Shown: positions 1-7,545 of the stretch, in pieces
Position numbering within the stretch: position 1 is the stretch's first letter
How the letters are laid out: each line of letters opens with the position of its first letter
From: Caulobacterales bacterium
GTDB lineage: Bacteria; Pseudomonadota; Alphaproteobacteria; Caulobacterales; Caulobacteraceae
Direction of reading: 5' to 3'
NCBI GenBank assembly: GCA_019510435.1
Contig: JAEKKJ010000016.1
Span: 248,001-312,000, forward strand
DNA: 64,000 nt
Notes under the pieces: generated by a model
What the model was told of the DNA's origin: nothing
Seen by the model: the letters and a program-made list of their open reading frames with translations, nothing else
Database searches by the model: none
Position numbers and translations under genes: made by a program

Positions 1-80
1 GATAGCGCGCTAGAGCACTACTACTCAATTGAGTTTGCTAGGATATTTCGCGCTTGCTAGTATGGTAGGCGGCGATGGCC

Positions 81-136
81 TTGAGACTTCCAGGAATGCA
101 TTCCCCGTCTCAACCCCGTCCCAAAACCCGTCTCAA
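81..136. promoter_or_regulatory. Repeated GTCTCAA motifs upstream of the integrase
   Basis: TTGAGAC at 81-87 and GTCTCAA at 107-113 form an inverted pair, and a further GTCTCAA lies at 130-136. The same hexamer pair (GTCTCA 10598-10603, TGAGAC 10613-10618) recurs at the other end of the island. Multiple short motifs at both ends resemble arm-type binding sites of tyrosine recombinases or an excisionase, but no such role is shown here. The stretch 1-80 also contains a 12-bp palindrome (ACTCAATTGAGT, 23-34) and two TTGCTAG direct repeats; no gene is visible in it. Confidence 0.4.
112..135 (+). repeat. Left island direct repeat
   Basis: This 24-bp sequence begins AACCCCGTCCC and ends CGTCTCA. 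It matches 10579-10603 except for one missing C in a C-run. It lies 42 bases upstream of the recombinase start and could be attL or an arm site. Confidence 0.5.
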
Positions 137-176
137 CGCCTGCTCAGGAGCCTGAGCGGATTCTCGGACGCAAGCC

Positions 177-1562
177 ATGGACGACCATCGAGCCACCCTG
201 ACGGACCGATATATTGAGCGACTGCCCCTCGCCGACGGCGAGCGATACCGGGTCCGCGATACGGACCTCAAAGGCTTCTTCCTGCTCGTTGGTGCGCGGC
301 GGAAGACGTTCATGATCCAGGGCGAGTGCTGGCGGAATGGCAAGCGCCGGACGGTCAAGATGGCCATCGGCGCCGCCGAAGACCTGACCGCGCGCGAGGC
401 TCGGCTGGAGGCCAAGAGCAAGCTCACGGCCATCGCGCGAGGCGAGATCGAAGAGGCGCTGCCGGAACCGCCGCAGGTGGCGAAGCCGGCGCTGCCAGAG
501 GTCACGCTCCGACAGGCCTGGGACCGGTACCGCGAAGCCCACATGGAGCGGAAGGAGCGGAGCGCCGCCACGATCCGGGGCTACCGCGATCATGTGGAGC
601 GCCAGCTCAAGAGCTGGCTGGACATGCCGCTCCAGGTGCTGGGTGAGAACCCCCGAATGGTGGCCGACCGGCACGACGAGATCACGCGCAACAGCGGCAA
701 GGCGGCGGCCAACGGCTGCATGCGCACCCTGCGCGCAGTCTACAACCACGCCCGCCGGACGTGTCGCGAACTGCCGCCTGACAACCCAACCATGGGCGTG
801 GATTGGAACCTCGAAACGCGACGCGACACGGCCATGGGCGTCGAGGACCTGCCGCGCTGGTTCATCGAGGCCGGACGGCTGCGCCATCCGATCCGGCGCG
901 AATTCCACCTCTTCACGCTGCTGTCCGGCTCCCGGCCGGGCGCCCTGATGCAGGCGCAGCTTCAGCACTTCGATCCGAAGCGTCGCGTCCTCCACATTCC
1001 CCGTCCCAAAGGCGGCGCTAAGCGGGCGTTCGACATTCCGCTCTCACGGCCGATGGTCCGCTGCCTGATCCGCGCGATACGCGCCAGCCGAATGCTGCAT
1101 CCGGATGAGGCGATGACGTGGATCTTCGCGGCTGACAGCGAGCCGGGCCACCTGATCGAGCACAAGGAGCCGCGCAAGCGTCTGTTCAAGTGGGGCAACG
1201 ACCTTCGCCAGAGCTACCGGACGCTCGGCCAGGCGGCGGGGCTGTCGGACATCGACATGCACCTCCTCATGAACCACAGCCTGCCTGGGGTGAACGCGGG
1301 CTACATCACGCGCGCAAAGCTCCTCGGCGACCACCTGCGCGGCGCGCAGCAAAAGCTCTCCGACGCCATCATCGAAGCAGGTACGGCGCCGCGGAAGACG
1401 GGCGAGCGGGAGCGGGCATGGCCGCTGATCGGATCGCGTCGCATCGGGGACAAGGTTCTGGACCCAACGCCGCCCGACCCGCGCATCGGCGTGCCGCTCG
1501 GGCCGCGCAGTCAACGGGTTAAGAAATCCGCCGAATTCGAACAGGTCGGCGAGGACGTGTAA
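177..1562 (+). CDS. Tyrosine-type site-specific recombinase (island integrase)
   Basis: The 461-residue protein has the layout of DUF4102-type phage/island integrases: an N-terminal arm-binding region (about 1-90), a core-binding SAM-like domain (about 105-200) and a C-terminal catalytic domain. Visible catalytic residues are Arg253 (in SGSRPGAL), Arg344 (in DLRQSYRT), His367 (in LLMNH) and the nucleophile Tyr376 (in AGYI). The box II position that is usually His, just before DLR, is Asn341; the family tolerates variation here, but it is notable. The gene faces into the island and lies next to the left repeat, as expected for an integrase beside its attachment site. The C-terminal tail after Tyr376 is unusually long (about 85 residues). 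Confidence 0.88.
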   Translation: MDDHRATLTDRYIERLPLADGERYRVRDTDLKGFFLLVGARRKTFMIQGECWRNGKRRTVKMAIGAAEDLTAREARLEAKSKLTAIARGEIEEALPEPPQVAKPALPEVTLRQAWDRYREAHMERKERSAATIRGYRDHVERQLKSWLDMPLQVLGENPRMVADRHDEITRNSGKAAANGCMRTLRAVYNHARRTCRELPPDNPTMGVDWNLETRRDTAMGVEDLPRWFIEAGRLRHPIRREFHLFTLLSGSRPGALMQAQLQHFDPKRRVLHIPRPKGGAKRAFDIPLSRPMVRCLIRAIRASRMLHPDEAMTWIFAADSEPGHLIEHKEPRKRLFKWGNDLRQSYRTLGQAAGLSDIDMHLLMNHSLPGVNAGYITRAKLLGDHLRGAQQKLSDAIIEAGTAPRKTGERERAWPLIGSRRIGDKVLDPTPPDPRIGVPLGPRSQRVKKSAEFEQVGEDV

Positions 1563-1568
1563 AATTGT

Positions 1569-1645
1569 GAGCAGCGTCGGCACGTTCCCAGCGCTGCTCG
1601 CTTCAGGCTACACTAAGGCTTCCTAGCGTCTTACGAAGCTTACAA
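1569..1645 (+). promoter_or_regulatory. Hairpin and possible operator before the HipB-like gene
   Basis: GAGCAGCG (1569-1576) and CGCTGCTC (1592-1599) form an 8-bp stem that could end integrase transcription, although no T-run follows. Next, AAGGCTTC (1615-1622) and GAAGCTT (1635-1641) form an imperfect inverted repeat ending 4 bases before the start codon. That is a plausible autoregulatory operator for the HTH protein, inferred from position only. Confidence 0.3.
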
Positions 1646-1957
1646 ATGCCGACACCCCATTATCCGAGCGCCGGCGTGCGCAAGGCCCTGCGCAAGCTGG
1701 GCGGCGACATTCGCGAAGCGCGGAAGCGCCGGCGACTGCCCATGCGCGTGGTGGCGGATCGCGCCTTCACGTCGCGGGCGACTCTCCAGCGGATCGAAGA
1801 GGGTGATCCTGCGGTGGGCATGGGCATCTACGCGGCTGTGCTTCAGGCGCTCGGGTTCCTGGGCGAGCTTGGCGTGGTGGCTGATCCTTCGCGCGATGCG
1901 GTCGGAATGTCGCTCGCGGCTGCCGAGCTGCCGGCCCGCGTGCGGCTGCGTTCCTAA
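1646..1957 (+). CDS. XRE-family HTH regulator, HipB-like
   Basis: This 103-residue protein has a helix-turn-helix at about residues 20-60 (IREARKRRRLPMRVVADRAF followed by a recognition-helix segment). Its C-terminal arrangement is like that of short antitoxin regulators that usually precede a HipA kinase toxin. No hipA gene follows: the next gene, fic, is convergent and overlaps it by 4 bases. The protein is therefore either an orphan antitoxin or a stand-alone island regulator, possibly of integrase or fic. The HTH call is firm; the HipB link is by resemblance. No strong ribosome-binding site is visible before the ATG. Confidence 0.75.
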   Translation: MPTPHYPSAGVRKALRKLGGDIREARKRRRLPMRVVADRAFTSRATLQRIEEGDPAVGMGIYAAVLQALGFLGELGVVADPSRDAVGMSLAAAELPARVRLRS

Positions 1958-3057
1958 CTCTCCGACACACGCAGGAAGAGCTCAATCAGCGGCGTGTTGA
2001 TGTAGTAGTTGTTGCGCCCTTGCTGGTGCTTCTCGACGAAGCCGGTCTCCGCGAGCTGGTCGAGGTATTTCGCGGCCGTCTGACGCGTGACGCCCAGGTC
2101 GGCTTGTACGAACTCGATGCGCGTGTACGGGTGGCGGAACAGGTTGTTCAGCAGGTCCTGGGAATAGCGGACTGAGGGGTGTTCCCGGAGGCGCCGCTTG
2201 TAGTCGGCCATGAGAGCACGCATGCCCTCGATCAGCTCCAGCGTCTGGATGGACGTCTCAGACACCGCCCGGAGCATGTAGAGCAGCCAGGGCTCCCAGG
2301 CGCCGTCGTCGCGCACGGACTGAAGCAGCCGGTAGTAGTCAGCCTTGTGAGTGGTGACGTAGCGGCTGAGGTAGAGGATCGGGATGTCCAGCAACCCCAC
2401 GCGGGTCAGGTAGAGGACGTTGATGATCCGCCCGATGCGGCCATTGCCGTCCGAGAACGGGTGGATGCTTTCGAACTGGTGGTGGATCAGCGCCATCTTC
2501 ACCAAGGGGTCGAGGTCGCTGGCCGCATCGTCGTTGATGAACCGCTCCAGTGCCGTCATGTGCGCGACGATCTCGTCGCCGCTTTGCGGTGGCACATAGA
2601 CCAGCGCGCCCGTCGCCTCGTTCTTCAGCGCGGTGCCGGGCGCCGAGCGGAAGCTCTCCGTCGTGCGCTTGAGCACGCGAAACATCTCGACGATGGCGTT
2701 GTTCGTCAGGAGGCCTTGGTTCTGGCGGAGGCTGTCGAAGCCGCACTTGAGCGCGTCCCGATAACTGGCGACCTCCTTGGCCGCCGGCGAACCCGGCCCT
2801 TCCATGAACAGGCTCGCCTGGAACAGCTCGTCCTGGGTGGTGACGATGTTCTCGACTTCTGAACTGGCCTTCGCCTCTTGCAGAGCGAGCGAGTCGATCA
2901 GGATGGATTGGTTGGGAATGCTGGCCGCCCGGCCCTTGAGTTCAGCCAGGCGCCGGTGCGCGTCGGCCAGCGCACGCAGCACCGCCGGCGTTTCGAGTTC
3001 GCCGCGCGGCGGAAGGGTTGGCAGACGGTAGGTCGCCTTTAACACGTCACGACTCAC
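1954..3057 (-). CDS. Fic family protein with C-terminal winged helix
   Basis: Fic enzymes transfer AMP or other nucleotide moieties to target proteins. The Fic motif HPFSDGNGRIGR is at residues 199-210 with catalytic His199, and it is complete. An inhibitory-helix motif of the S-x-x-x-E-N form (SSEVEN, residues 65-70) lies N-terminal, which marks a class II self-inhibited Fic protein. The last ~90 residues look like a winged-helix DNA-binding domain, as in many 367-residue Fic proteins of this type. The start codon is GTG at 3057. The gene is transcribed in the same direction as the R-M genes, 50 bases after the DUF6119 gene, but palindromes in that gap suggest its own regulated promoter. The target is unknown. 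Confidence 0.9.
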   Translation of the reverse strand: MSRDVLKATYRLPTLPPRGELETPAVLRALADAHRRLAELKGRAASIPNQSILIDSLALQEAKASSEVENIVTTQDELFQASLFMEGPGSPAAKEVASYRDALKCGFDSLRQNQGLLTNNAIVEMFRVLKRTTESFRSAPGTALKNEATGALVYVPPQSGDEIVAHMTALERFINDDAASDLDPLVKMALIHHQFESIHPFSDGNGRIGRIINVLYLTRVGLLDIPILYLSRYVTTHKADYYRLLQSVRDDGAWEPWLLYMLRAVSETSIQTLELIEGMRALMADYKRRLREHPSVRYSQDLLNNLFRHPYTRIEFVQADLGVTRQTAAKYLDQLAETGFVEKHQQGRNNYYINTPLIELFLRVSES

Positions 3058-3106
3058 ATGTTCGGAATTTCCGAACTTTTTAACACGATGCGCTTGACGT
3101 GTTAAA
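3038..3106 (-). promoter_or_regulatory. fic upstream operator cluster
   Basis: TTTAACACGTCA occurs at 3038-3049 (plus strand) and, identically, on the minus strand at 3106-3095. A partial copy, TTTAACACG, lies at 3079-3087 and forms a stem with the inverted copy. A perfect palindrome, GTTCGGAA-T-TTCCGAAC, fills 3060-3076 and is followed by TTTTT. The cluster spans the fic start. Three copies of a 9-12 base motif plus a palindrome strongly suggest a protein-binding site. The binder could be the winged helix of Fic itself or the HipB-like protein (inference). Confidence 0.55.
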
Positions 3107-3107
3107 T

Positions 3108-4763
3108 TCAGGCGGGCGCCGCTCCGTTAGCACTTGGCTTCCGCTTTCGCTTCTTGCCGGCGCCTGGCGCAGGCTTTCGGATCCAAGAAAACGCGACCTT
3201 GTAGCCAAGCTCGTCCGCGATACGCCTTGCGGCGTGGCGAAGGCTGATGAGGCTGAAGAAAGGTAGCTGTGGCGTCTTGCCTTCAGGCGTGGTCGTCAGG
3301 ACACCGAAGACCACCTTGTGCTTGTCGGCGGCGAACTCGGCGCCGCTAGCGGCGATCACTGCGGAAAATGCTGCACCGCCTGGCTGCTTTGCGACCTCGG
3401 CGACGACTCGATCTCTGAACGGAGCATCCCGCTTGAGGACGATCGCCGACACCAAGCCCTGATTGAATAAGTGACTCAGCCGCGACGACTCCGTCTTGTC
3501 CTTGATGTGGATGAGACGTCCATCCGCGCCCAGGAAGTCGCAGACCTCGATTGCGGAAGAAGCGTCGCTTGGCTTGACCAGCTTGACGTCCATGCAAAGC
3601 ATTCCTGCGTTCGCTGCGGCGACACGAGCATTATAGGTCTTCTCGTTATCCCCTGCCTCAGCCGGTGGCAGATCCACCTTCTCGATCTTGTCGAAGTAGT
3701 CCCGGACCTCTTTCGCCAGGTCCGGATCGATTCGGTACCAACGTCCGCCCGAGAGGGTGAATCGTTGTCCGTCGAGCTCCGCCTCATAAACCAGGCAGTC
3801 CTGCACAGGCCATGCGCCCCCTGAAGGGGCGCCGTCGTCGTCGCATTCCTCTACGGAGTGCTTCCGTAAGAAGCTCTCGACATAGGACGTGATGCCCTTC
3901 GATCTTAGACCGTCCAGGTAGTGGGAGACTTCCAAATCGGGGAAATGGTCCGAACTCCCGTAGCCCCGGAACCTCACTCTGCTGGCGCGATCCGGATCAT
4001 AGATTGCCGGATAGGCGAGCCCGAGATCATCGCCTTTGCCTGGATCCTTCAGCGCCTCGTCGAGCGCTTGGACCAAAGAGCCGGTGAGCTTCGCGAGAAC
4101 GTCAGCCTCGCGGACATGCTTGATCTGGTCGATCCAGCCGAACTCTTGCTTGTAGTCGTCTCCGGCCGCCAACGTCAGTGCCCGAGAGCAGGCTGCCGGG
4201 AGATCATCGACCTTGATCTTGCGCCGCAGCGAAAGCGCATCTCCACCGCTGATCTTGGTGGCAAACGTCTTATCCTTCGGCTCGCCCAACAGGCCGCGCA
4301 CGATGTGGCGTTCGGGATCGATCTCGAAGGCCGATCTCTCCGAAGCGCGGCTGGTTTGCGAGCGGCGGCTTAAGGTGTTTGCGTCGGGCGTGCTAAGGTC
4401 GGCGCTTCTAAGCTTCTTGTGATCGACGGCGTTGAGAACGACCCGAAGGCCGAAATCCTGCTCGACCGAGACTGGATCAAGTTTCGAGTGTCCATGGCCG
4501 AATGAGACGGCAAACCAGCGCTCATCCACCGGGAGAAACACAAGACCAAACGAGGACCGCTGCCTCAGCGTGTTTTTGTCCTCTAAAGCCAGGTCGAGGA
4601 ACTCAGCCCAGCGCGGAGCGTCGCCGCCGGCTGAACCCAAGGCAATCTTGGCGCCCCCAAGACGCGGCCAGTCCTTCAAAGTCACGCCAGACCGGACCGA
4701 CTTCTCCGGCGTGTAGTCCGCTCTGAGCAGCCGGATCGAGAGATTTTGCGTCTTGCTTGTCAT
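3108..4763 (-). CDS. DUF6119 / TIGR04141 family sporadically distributed protein
   Basis: This 551-residue protein has the features remembered for the TIGR04141 (DUF6119) family: an N-terminal region with the segment RWFAVSFGHGHSKLDP followed by EQDFGLRVVLN (about residues 100-132), then a long alpha/beta body ending in a basic tail (GKKRKRKP). The family is patchily distributed, often inside restriction-modification or defence clusters, and its biochemical role is not known to me. Here it sits 53 bases after hsdS on the same strand and is probably cotranscribed with hsdRMS. Base composition appears less GC-rich than the chromosomal genes. No enzymatic motif is recognised, so no function is assigned. 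Confidence 0.8.
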   Translation of the reverse strand: MTSKTQNLSIRLLRADYTPEKSVRSGVTLKDWPRLGGAKIALGSAGGDAPRWAEFLDLALEDKNTLRQRSSFGLVFLPVDERWFAVSFGHGHSKLDPVSVEQDFGLRVVLNAVDHKKLRSADLSTPDANTLSRRSQTSRASERSAFEIDPERHIVRGLLGEPKDKTFATKISGGDALSLRRKIKVDDLPAACSRALTLAAGDDYKQEFGWIDQIKHVREADVLAKLTGSLVQALDEALKDPGKGDDLGLAYPAIYDPDRASRVRFRGYGSSDHFPDLEVSHYLDGLRSKGITSYVESFLRKHSVEECDDDGAPSGGAWPVQDCLVYEAELDGQRFTLSGGRWYRIDPDLAKEVRDYFDKIEKVDLPPAEAGDNEKTYNARVAAANAGMLCMDVKLVKPSDASSAIEVCDFLGADGRLIHIKDKTESSRLSHLFNQGLVSAIVLKRDAPFRDRVVAEVAKQPGGAAFSAVIAASGAEFAADKHKVVFGVLTTTPEGKTPQLPFFSLISLRHAARRIADELGYKVAFSWIRKPAPGAGKKRKRKPSANGAAPA

Positions 4764-4816
4764 TAGAGCCCCCGACCGAGACTGGGGGGCGCAACTTGCG
4801 TTTGCAAGCCTAGCCT

Positions 4817-5965
4817 TTACTCGCCGAACACTTCGTGGAGCATCGCGGGGAGGAGGTTGTCCAGAGACCGGAGGTTGCTCTCGTGGCGCTCTAAAACGCG
4901 ACGGCGATGATCCAGGATTTGGAGAACTAATCCCTGCTCGGGCGGACTTGGAATCGGGATCTTCAGGTCCAGAAAGCGGCTTGGCTGTATTCGCTTGCGC
5001 CGCATGTTTGTTCCAGAGCTTGCGGACCGCAGCATGGGCAACACTCGCGGATCGCGAAAAAACGTATCGACCACCGCCGGATGGACAATTCCGCTATCGA
5101 TCTCAAAGACCGGAAACTCAGGCGAGACCACGCGGCCGTCGCATTCAGGTGGAACGACCCCCAATGCGCCCTCCCAAGCCATCAATTTTGGGTAGACAAA
5201 GTCGTTTGTCCGAAGACGCGTCAACGCCGGGTAGGCAAAACTCGAGCCCGTCTTGCTCTCCGAGCTGAAGACGCCGCGGCCGAAGCTGTAAACCCCGGCG
5301 AAGGGATAGACAGTCTGGGCGTTAACCCGCACATCAAGCGGACGCTGGCGGAGGAAGATGCCACAAGGTGTCCATGCATTTGGGTTGGAACCGGCCTGCC
5401 AGATTATATTTCTCGCCGCCATCATTAGATCTTCGTCGATCTCGGAGATCGCCATTTTCGCCCGCGCAATAGCTACCGCGCCGGCATTGAGGCGATCCAC
5501 GAACCTTCGTTGCTCTTTGAGCGTCGGAAGGGGAATGGCGTGATCGAGGAGACGTTTGGGATGCAGCCTTTCTCGGCGGGCACCGATCCCCCTGCCGTCC
5601 GACGCTAGCTGCTGCCAGACCCGGTGCTGCTTGAAGTACCACCCAAGAAATTCGGGCTCAATTTGTTCACGATCTAGGTCGAAGGTGGGAAATTCGTTCG
5701 AGACGAAATACCCGTCGACCTCCGGAGACACGACCGAATAGGCGCCTTCGAAAGACTTCAGGCGACTATAGATGAACTGTCCGGCTCGGACTCGAAACAA
5801 CTGGGTAGCGGCCATCTCGCCCCCAGCGACCGCCGCGCGCTGAATCATGCCGCGACCGAATCCATAGACGCCAGCAATCGGATACTTGCCGTCGGGATTC
5901 ACCTCATGGGGGTCCGGCGCGTAGGTGATGACTTCACCCAATGGAACAAGGGGAAAGCTCGGCAC
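4817..5965 (-). CDS. hsdS: Type I restriction enzyme specificity subunit HsdS
   Basis: HsdS selects the bipartite DNA target for both methylation and cleavage. The 382-residue protein consists of two related halves. Each has a target recognition domain with a shared motif (AGVYGFGRGM at 31-40, AGVYSFGRGVF at 223-233) and each ends in a spacer helix introduced by a proline-rich segment (IPLPTLKEQRRFV at 144-156, IPIPSPPEQ at 336-344). It starts 3 bases after the hsdM stop, which implies translational coupling. Length and two-fold layout are normal for an intact subunit. The recognition sequence cannot be read from the protein. Confidence 0.92.
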   Translation of the reverse strand: MPSFPLVPLGEVITYAPDPHEVNPDGKYPIAGVYGFGRGMIQRAAVAGGEMAATQLFRVRAGQFIYSRLKSFEGAYSVVSPEVDGYFVSNEFPTFDLDREQIEPEFLGWYFKQHRVWQQLASDGRGIGARRERLHPKRLLDHAIPLPTLKEQRRFVDRLNAGAVAIARAKMAISEIDEDLMMAARNIIWQAGSNPNAWTPCGIFLRQRPLDVRVNAQTVYPFAGVYSFGRGVFSSESKTGSSFAYPALTRLRTNDFVYPKLMAWEGALGVVPPECDGRVVSPEFPVFEIDSGIVHPAVVDTFFRDPRVLPMLRSASSGTNMRRKRIQPSRFLDLKIPIPSPPEQGLVLQILDHRRRVLERHESNLRSLDNLLPAMLHEVFGE

Positions 5966-5968
5966 AGC

Positions 5969-7531
5969 CTATTCGCGCTCCGCCATCAGGGCCTTGATCT
6001 CGTTCAAGACAGCCAACACTTGGTGCTCCTTGGCGATGGCGCTTTCAACGATCTCCGCTGGCGACCGATGGTCTTCGGCAGTCTTCGCATTCGGGTTCTT
6101 CAGGTCGAGGTTGACGGCCTTCACCTGCCCGGCCTCGTCGCGCTCGACCAGCCCAGGACCGCTGACGCGCCAAGCACGGCGGTCCTCCGTGCGCTTCGTC
6201 CACCAGACGGTGAGGTCGGCCAAGTCGTCGAGCTGCAGCGGCGCGGTCTTGGAGTACTTCTTCCGGCCCTCGGGCGCGGGCTGTTCCCAATAGTCGATGT
6301 CCGCCGTGGGCCCGGTCGTGTCGAAGAAGATAAGGTTGGTCGCGATGTCGGTGTAGGGCGCGAACACGCCCTCTGGGAGCCGCACGACGGTGTGCAGGTT
6401 GAACCGCTCCAAGAGGTCGGCCTTGATCCGCGCGCCTACTCCATCGCCAAACAGGACGCCGTGCGGCACGACGACCGCCGCTCGGCCCTTACCGCCACGC
6501 TTCAGCCGCCGCATGATGAGCTGAAGGAACAGGAGCGCCGTCTCGGCCGTGCGGCGATCCTCGGGGAAGTTGGTGAGGATGCCTGCCTCCTCCTCGCCGC
6601 CGAACGGTGGGTTGGAGAGGATGACCTCAACGCGATCTCGCTCACCGATCTCGGACAGGCGGAAGCGCAGCGCATTGCCCGGATCGATATCCGGCGACTC
6701 CAGCCCGTGCAGCAAGAGGTTCATCTGCGACAGCAGGAACGGCAGGGATTTGGCCTCGACGCCCTTCAGTGCGCCGGATTGCAGCCGCTCGCGCTTCTCC
6801 ACCGTGTCGGCCTGCCGCGCGAGGTGAGCGTAGGCCTCGGTCAGGAAGCCGCCGGTCCCGCAAGCCGGATCGAGCACGGTCTCGCCGATCTGGGGATCGA
6901 TGCGCTCCACCATAAAGCGGACAACGGCGCGCGGGGTGTAGAACTCGCCGCTGTCGCCGGCGGCGTCGCGCATTTCGCGCAACAGCGTCTCGTAGAGACG
7001 GCCGAGGGTGTGGATTTCCTCGGAGCTGTCGAAGTGGATGGCGTCGATCAGGTTGATGACGTCTCGCAGCAGATATCCGCTTTCCATCCGGTTGGTGACG
7101 CCCCGGAAAACGGTGGCGATCACGTCCCGCCGGTCCCGACCGCCATTCATGCCGCGTAACGAGCGAAGATAGGCGAACAGGCCGGGACCGCGCGTGCCGT
7201 CCGGACGGGCCGCCTCCTCGCCGTTGATGAACGACAGGAGGTCGGGGCCGGTGATTCCGGCGCGCTGAGCGGCCCAGTCGCGCCAGCGGTAGGGCGGCTC
7301 GATGGCTGCATGGAAGGCTTCGCCTGCCAACGCCGCTTCGTCCTCGTGCATCCGCTCGAGGTCGTCGAGGAACTTCAGGAACATGACCCAGGTGAGGACC
7401 GGCAGACGGTCCAGGTCGCCGTTCAGGCCCTTGTCCTTGCGCATGATCTTGCGCGCAGACTTGACGATGGCGTCGAGGCGCTGGGCGGTGGTCTGAGGGG
7501 CGGCAACTTTTTTGGGGCGGGCCATACTCAT
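5969..7531 (-). CDS. hsdM: Type I restriction enzyme methylase subunit HsdM
   Basis: This is an N6-adenine DNA methyltransferase that modifies the HsdS-specified site. The 520-residue protein has an N-terminal helical HsdM domain (about 10-150), the SAM-binding motif I DPACGTGGFL (221-230) and catalytic motif IV NPPF (307-310), all intact. It begins 14 bases after hsdR ends and is followed almost directly by hsdS. The order hsdR-hsdM-hsdS in one operon fits a functional type I system. Confidence 0.95.
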   Translation of the reverse strand: MSMARPKKVAAPQTTAQRLDAIVKSARKIMRKDKGLNGDLDRLPVLTWVMFLKFLDDLERMHEDEAALAGEAFHAAIEPPYRWRDWAAQRAGITGPDLLSFINGEEAARPDGTRGPGLFAYLRSLRGMNGGRDRRDVIATVFRGVTNRMESGYLLRDVINLIDAIHFDSSEEIHTLGRLYETLLREMRDAAGDSGEFYTPRAVVRFMVERIDPQIGETVLDPACGTGGFLTEAYAHLARQADTVEKRERLQSGALKGVEAKSLPFLLSQMNLLLHGLESPDIDPGNALRFRLSEIGERDRVEVILSNPPFGGEEEAGILTNFPEDRRTAETALLFLQLIMRRLKRGGKGRAAVVVPHGVLFGDGVGARIKADLLERFNLHTVVRLPEGVFAPYTDIATNLIFFDTTGPTADIDYWEQPAPEGRKKYSKTAPLQLDDLADLTVWWTKRTEDRRAWRVSGPGLVERDEAGQVKAVNLDLKNPNAKTAEDHRSPAEIVESAIAKEHQVLAVLNEIKALMAERE

Positions 7532-7545
7532 CGATCAATCGAAGT

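Noticed and set aside
1..80. A copy of the tRNA-Arg 3' end as left attachment site
   Set aside because: No match to the last bases of the tRNA was found at the left edge; such a site, if it exists, lies outside the window.
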